NCBI GenBank assembly: GCA_900542395.1
Contig: UQNM01000033.1
Location: forward strand, 1 to 27,463
Length of the DNA: 27,463 bases
Direction: 5' to 3'
Origin: an uncultured Eubacteriales bacterium
Lineage (GTDB): Bacteria > Bacillota > Clostridia > Christensenellales > Aristaeellaceae
Every line of letters begins with the position of its first letter. Positions within the stretch are counted from its first letter, which is position 1. Below the pieces are notes generated by a model. The model was given only the letters and a program-made list of their open reading frames with translations, was not told the origin of the DNA and made no database searches. A program made the translations under genes and the position numbers. Below are positions 24,728 through 27,463 of the stretch, piece after piece.

Positions 24728-24904
24728 TCACTTCCCTTCCAGCGCGTCTAACCGCTTTTTGATCTTCTCGATCTCCGCGTCCTTGAGCCTGTCCGCGTTC
24801 CAGCTCGCCATACAGAAATCGCGCAGGAACATCGTCAGGTTTCGAACGTATGCCGCAAGCGTCCCGCCCGTCTCCTGCGGAACTCTCGGTTGCTTAAATG
24901 CCAT
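24728..24904 (-). CDS. Small phage protein with C-terminal coiled coil
   Basis: The protein has 58 residues from ATG 24902-24904: MAFKQPRVPQETGGTLAAYV, a hydrophobic-aromatic middle (RNLTMFLRDFCMASWNADRL), then a short charged helix (EIEKIKKRLDALEGK). GAGGT (24911-24915) is 6 nt before this ATG; a GTG two codons earlier abuts it and is unlikely. It is placed between the neck protein and the ejection-type protein and starts 2 nt after the upstream stop. Peptides of this shape are frequent in Gram-positive phage structural modules, but I cannot name a function. Confidence 0.7.
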   Translation of the reverse strand: MAFKQPRVPQETGGTLAAYVRNLTMFLRDFCMASWNADRLKDAEIEKIKKRLDALEGK

Positions 24905-24906
24905 GC

Positions 24907-26394
24907 TCACACCTCGTCAAGCGAATATTCCGCCTGCACCCCGCCGTAAATCCGCCAGCCCGCCGCCTTCGCGTGGCTTCTGATTTTCAGCTTCATCCGA
25001 ACGCCGCTCACCTGAATCTTCACCCGGTAGTCCTTCCTCTGCCTTTGCAGCAGAACCACCCGCGTCTTTTCCCTGCGCTCGGTCTTGATCGTCATTTCAA
25101 TCGGCACGTCGTTCTCGTCCGCGTCCGCGGTAAACCGCAGCACAAAGTCGCGCTTCATGTAGGCCTTTCCCAGATCGAGCCACGGCGTTTCCCACAGGCA
25201 TTCCATCGGCGCGCCCAGATAGCCGCCGCTCGCCGGGTCGCCGTATCGCAGCACTTCGTATGGCTCGTCCGCCTGCGTGAAATACACCGTCCCGCCGACG
25301 GAAAAGAAGTCCTTGACGCGCATGCCCTTTCGAACCATGAACGTCCCGCGCTCCGTGTCGTATTCGAGCACCGTGTTGTTTTCGCTCAGAACGTCGCTCT
25401 CGCTTTCCTTGATGCACATCGCCAGATAGTAGATGTGATTGCATACGCAGGCTCTCGCCGCGCCATCCATCCCCTCCATGCGCATCCGCATCGTTTCATA
25501 CAGCGCGTCCCGGCTGAGCAGCCGCAGCGTGTTTCCGTCGTACAGGCCGATTCCGTTCTGCGACAGGTACAGCATGCTCGTCCTGTCCGTGCAGATGCTC
25601 CGTTCTTCGACGGGGCCATCCGTGCCGTAGGCCTCCGTGATCGTGAAGCTGCTCGGGTCGGTGCCGCGAATTTCGAAGATCGTCTGCTCCTTCACCGCCA
25701 GCAGATACCCGCCGAAGGGTTCCAGCGCGATAAACTTGTCGCCGTCCCATGTCGGCTGGTTAATCACGCCGCCGCCCAGCTCCGGCGTTTCAGCAACATT
25801 CGTCCAGTTGAACGGGTCGTATGGCCGCGAATAGAAGATGCTGTCCGGGTATCCTTCCGCACCCGTTCCCCAGATGCGCTCCGCGTGCCGTCCCAGCGTC
25901 GCGAACTTCACCTCGGCGTATGCGTCGCCAATCGTCAGCGCCTTCTTTTCCACCCGAAGGTCGCTTCCGTATACCGCGATCATGCCGTCCTTCGCGTTGG
26001 AGAGGATCAGGATATCCACCGTCGCCCCGCCCTCCGTCGTCTCGTAGGTGACGGAAGACCACACGTCGCTCTTGTACCCCTCCGAGCGCTTCACCCAGCC
26101 CTCCGTGCCCATCGTGTAGGTGTAAATCGCGCCGCCCGCCGCCGCAACGTACACGTCCGCGTCGTCCGGTCTCGTGCGCCGATAGAACCGCGCCAGCGTC
26201 TCAATCTGCGCGCCCAGCGCCGGAAACGCGCGGCTCGTGCCGTAGCTCGAAGCCAAAAGCCCGCGCTCCGTGCGGATGTTCTGCGCAAGGTAGGCGTAGT
26301 CGGTGTTGATGTTCGTGTCGCCCGCTGCCTGATATACGCCCTTCGGCGTGGGGATCGTGAACCGCCCCTGATAATCGCTGTCTGAAATGCTCAT
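24907..26394 (-). CDS. Neck/nozzle-like beta-propeller virion protein
   Basis: This 495-residue protein is rich in regularly spaced beta strands and aromatic-Gly motifs (ADVYVAAAGGAIYTYTMG, SIFYSRPYDPFNWTNVAE, FIALEPFGGYLLAVKEQTIF, SMLYLSQNGIGLYDGN), as in the beta-propeller tail-nozzle proteins of short-tailed phages (P22 gp10-like and relatives). It ends in an Ig-like C-terminal part (RMKLKIRSHAKAAGWRIYGG). The gene overlaps the upstream adaptor stop by 4 nt (ATGA), with GAGGT 7 nt before ATG. The family call is from fold-like pattern and gene order, not a strict motif. Confidence 0.7.
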   Translation of the reverse strand: MSISDSDYQGRFTIPTPKGVYQAAGDTNINTDYAYLAQNIRTERGLLASSYGTSRAFPALGAQIETLARFYRRTRPDDADVYVAAAGGAIYTYTMGTEGWVKRSEGYKSDVWSSVTYETTEGGATVDILILSNAKDGMIAVYGSDLRVEKKALTIGDAYAEVKFATLGRHAERIWGTGAEGYPDSIFYSRPYDPFNWTNVAETPELGGGVINQPTWDGDKFIALEPFGGYLLAVKEQTIFEIRGTDPSSFTITEAYGTDGPVEERSICTDRTSMLYLSQNGIGLYDGNTLRLLSRDALYETMRMRMEGMDGAARACVCNHIYYLAMCIKESESDVLSENNTVLEYDTERGTFMVRKGMRVKDFFSVGGTVYFTQADEPYEVLRYGDPASGGYLGAPMECLWETPWLDLGKAYMKRDFVLRFTADADENDVPIEMTIKTERREKTRVVLLQRQRKDYRVKIQVSGVRMKLKIRSHAKAAGWRIYGGVQAEYSLDEV

Positions 26395-26963
26395 CGGCGA
26401 TACCTCGCGTCCGTGACCTCGTATAGATGCTCAAACCGCGTTACGCTGCCCATGCCCTGCGGCCTGATCCGCTGCATCGTCTGGTAGAAGCTGTTCTGGT
26501 AGAACTGCGCCCGGCTCTGCTTGGCCAGATTTCCGCTGGACAGGTGGCGGTAACAGATGTAGTCCGCAAGCGCCGCGTGCGCATATTCCGGGATTTGCGG
26601 CTCGTCGCTCTCGTCCTCCATTGGGTAAAACGCCACCTCGCATACGGCGCGCAGCGTCTTTCCCGTCAGGTCGTCCCGCCAGACGTGCAGCCCGCGCCCG
26701 TCCGGGTCAAGGTCGTAGCCCACGTCGTAGCCGTATTCGTCCCTCAACTCCACCACGCGCGTGACCAACATTCCCGGAACGGGTGCGTTCCCTTTCTCGT
26801 CCACATCGACGCAGAACGTCCGGCGCGGTTTCAGGTATTCGCGAACCGCGATGTCATAGCCCATGTTCGCGTATACCTTGAAACTCTCTTCGTATTCGCT
26901 CACGTCCTCTGCGTCCTCGTCCAGTTGGCGAAGCGCGTGCGCGATGATTTGGCTTAGCGTCAA
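26391..26963 (-). CDS. Head-tail adaptor-like phage protein
   Basis: The protein has 190 residues. The N-terminal helix MTLSQIIAHALRQLDEDAED and the region VYANMGYDIAVREYL match the helical start of neck adaptor proteins (T7 gp11/P22 gp4-like class). A beta-rich middle carries a lysed ELRDEYGYDVGYDLD segment, and a C-terminal helical part (AALADYICYRHLSSGNLAKQ) follows. The start is a TTG (26961-26963) with GGGGAG about 10 nt upstream; no in-frame ATG or GTG is better placed. It lies between the small upstream gene and the nozzle-like protein, as expected for a portal-to-nozzle adaptor. Confidence 0.7.
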   Translation of the reverse strand: MTLSQIIAHALRQLDEDAEDVSEYEESFKVYANMGYDIAVREYLKPRRTFCVDVDEKGNAPVPGMLVTRVVELRDEYGYDVGYDLDPDGRGLHVWRDDLTGKTLRAVCEVAFYPMEDESDEPQIPEYAHAALADYICYRHLSSGNLAKQSRAQFYQNSFYQTMQRIRPQGMGSVTRFEHLYEVTDARYRR

Positions 26964-26967
26964 CTGA

Positions 26968-27243
26968 TCACATCTCCCCGCAGTTCTTCAGAATTTCCAC
27001 CACCGCCGCCGGCATTTCGCAGACCGTCCCGCGCATAAAGTAAAAGCTCACACCGTTCAGCCCCGCAAAAACCACGTCGTCCCGGCTGCCCGGTGCCAGC
27101 GGCAGGCTCACCTTCACCACCTCGCCGTCCGCGCAGCCCGCGTCGGCCATCAGCTTTTTCAGATTTTCCTGAGTCTTTTTGCACTTGCCGGAAAGCATCG
27201 CGCTCGTCTTTTTCATCGTCGCCGTCGTATTGATATTTGCCAT
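26968..27243 (-). CDS. Small phage protein of the structural cluster
   Basis: The protein has 91 residues from ATG 27241-27243 (MANINTTATMKKTSAMLSG), chosen because GGAGG (27252-27256) is 8 nt upstream; an earlier in-frame ATG at 27258 overlaps the Shine-Dalgarno. The N-terminal part is basic with paired Lys (KCKKTQENLKKL). The middle is beta-like (VVKVSLPLAPGSRDDVVFAG) and the end reads MPAAVVEILKNCGEM. It precedes the adaptor by 4 nt. By position it could be a head-decorating or head-completion protein, but no family is recognised. Confidence 0.65.
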   Translation of the reverse strand: MANINTTATMKKTSAMLSGKCKKTQENLKKLMADAGCADGEVVKVSLPLAPGSRDDVVFAGLNGVSFYFMRGTVCEMPAAVVEILKNCGEM

Positions 27244-27299
27244 TCTCTTTTCCTCCATTCTTTGTCAAAACTTGCTCGTTCCCCGTACCCTTCTCCCCA

Positions 27300-27349
27300 G
27301 ACCTCCCTCTTCGAGGGAGGGGGACCGCCCGCAGGCGGTGGAAGGAGTT
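27300..27349 (+). repeat. Double-hairpin repeat, copy C
   Basis: CCTCCCTC-TTC-GAGGGAGG (27302-27320), then ACCGCC-CGCA-GGCGGT and GGAAGGAGTT. Hairpin 2 differs in sequence from copies A and B but keeps its 6-bp pairing. It lies about 55 nt upstream of the first phage gene in the window. Confidence 0.85.
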
Positions 27350-27404
27350 CCCGCACATCGCGCGCCCTATCCCCCTTCGCTCGCCCTCTCGAAGCCCCTT
27401 ATAC

Positions 27405-27449
27405 AACCCCGGGTGCAGGGTCGCAACCCTGCTCGTTTCAATGGGGGTT
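27405..27449. repeat. Nested palindrome at the right edge
   Basis: AACCCC (27405-27410) pairs with GGGGTT (27444-27449). Inside it GCAGGGT (27415-27421) pairs with ACCCTGC (27426-27432) around CGCA. No T-run is present, and no gene is visible from 27257 to the window end. Confidence 0.5.
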
Positions 27450-27463
27450 ATGGGGTTCCTAGG

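Noticed and set aside
22666..26385. Other long plus-strand frames at 22666-23928 and 24898-26385
   Set aside because: Same reason: Arg/Leu/Val/His-rich composition mirrors the minus-strand genes, which have motifs, RBSs and coupled starts.

Overview
The window looks like a stretch of chromosome from a Gram-positive, probably gut-associated member of the Clostridia. This is inferred from the family types: a YesM/YesN-like two-component system, a CD1375-like small phage protein, a Phage_holin_4-like holin, and exported proteins with AAVA|E cleavage sites. No rRNA is present, so finer placement is not possible. The left third is host DNA. The right two thirds are the structural and lysis half of a prophage, or prophage remnant, transcribed entirely on the minus strand.

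Layout, left to right. 1-2170 is scarred accessory DNA: the 5' part of an HTH/zinc-finger protein that runs off the edge and appears to have ATA where ATG is expected; one intact small secreted protein with a good promoter; then three gene fragments butted together (a sigma-like phage/ICE regulator, the C-terminal HTH of a Crp/FNR regulator, and the C-terminus of an IS110-family transposase). 2240-8790 is one minus-strand transport operon: promoter, solute-binding protein, hairpins, ATPase, fused permease, YesM-like histidine kinase, YesN-like AraC response regulator, terminator. The transporter belongs to the class usually labelled ferric iron, but the sequence and the attached two-component system fit organophosphate or sugar-phosphate uptake at least as well. 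8800-9600 holds decayed gene pieces (a radical-SAM maturase N-terminus, a serine-dehydratase-like C-terminus) and terminators. 9619-10048 is a two-gene tRNA-Ser operon (UGA, then GCU) behind a consensus promoter, followed by a displaced second copy of the tRNA-Ser 3' end enclosing nested palindromes.

10220-10372 contains palindromic double-hairpin repeats. 10388-27243 is the phage module, read right to left: a small virion-cluster protein, a neck adaptor-like protein, a beta-propeller-like neck/nozzle protein, a small protein, a Ser/Thr/Gln-rich ejection-type protein, a giant 2972-residue polyvalent protein, a BppU-like collagen-tailed protein, a glycine-rich tip protein, a collagen-bearing fibre, two small tail-end proteins, an NlpC/P60-SH3 endolysin and a holin. 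Genes abut or overlap by a few bases and most have Shine-Dalgarno sites, so they form one late operon. The neck-plus-giant-ejection-protein architecture suggests a short-tailed (podovirus-like) virion with decorated fibres. Terminase, portal, capsid and integrase are not in the window.

The two most unusual things are: (1) the giant protein, which strings together a disordered linker, a long coiled coil, a zinc-metallopeptidase motif, a MuF-C-like region, an ADP-ribosyltransferase-like domain and hydrophobic C-terminal segments; and (2) a dispersed double-hairpin repeat present in three clear copies with compensated stems, one of them lying in frame inside the coding sequence of that giant protein.
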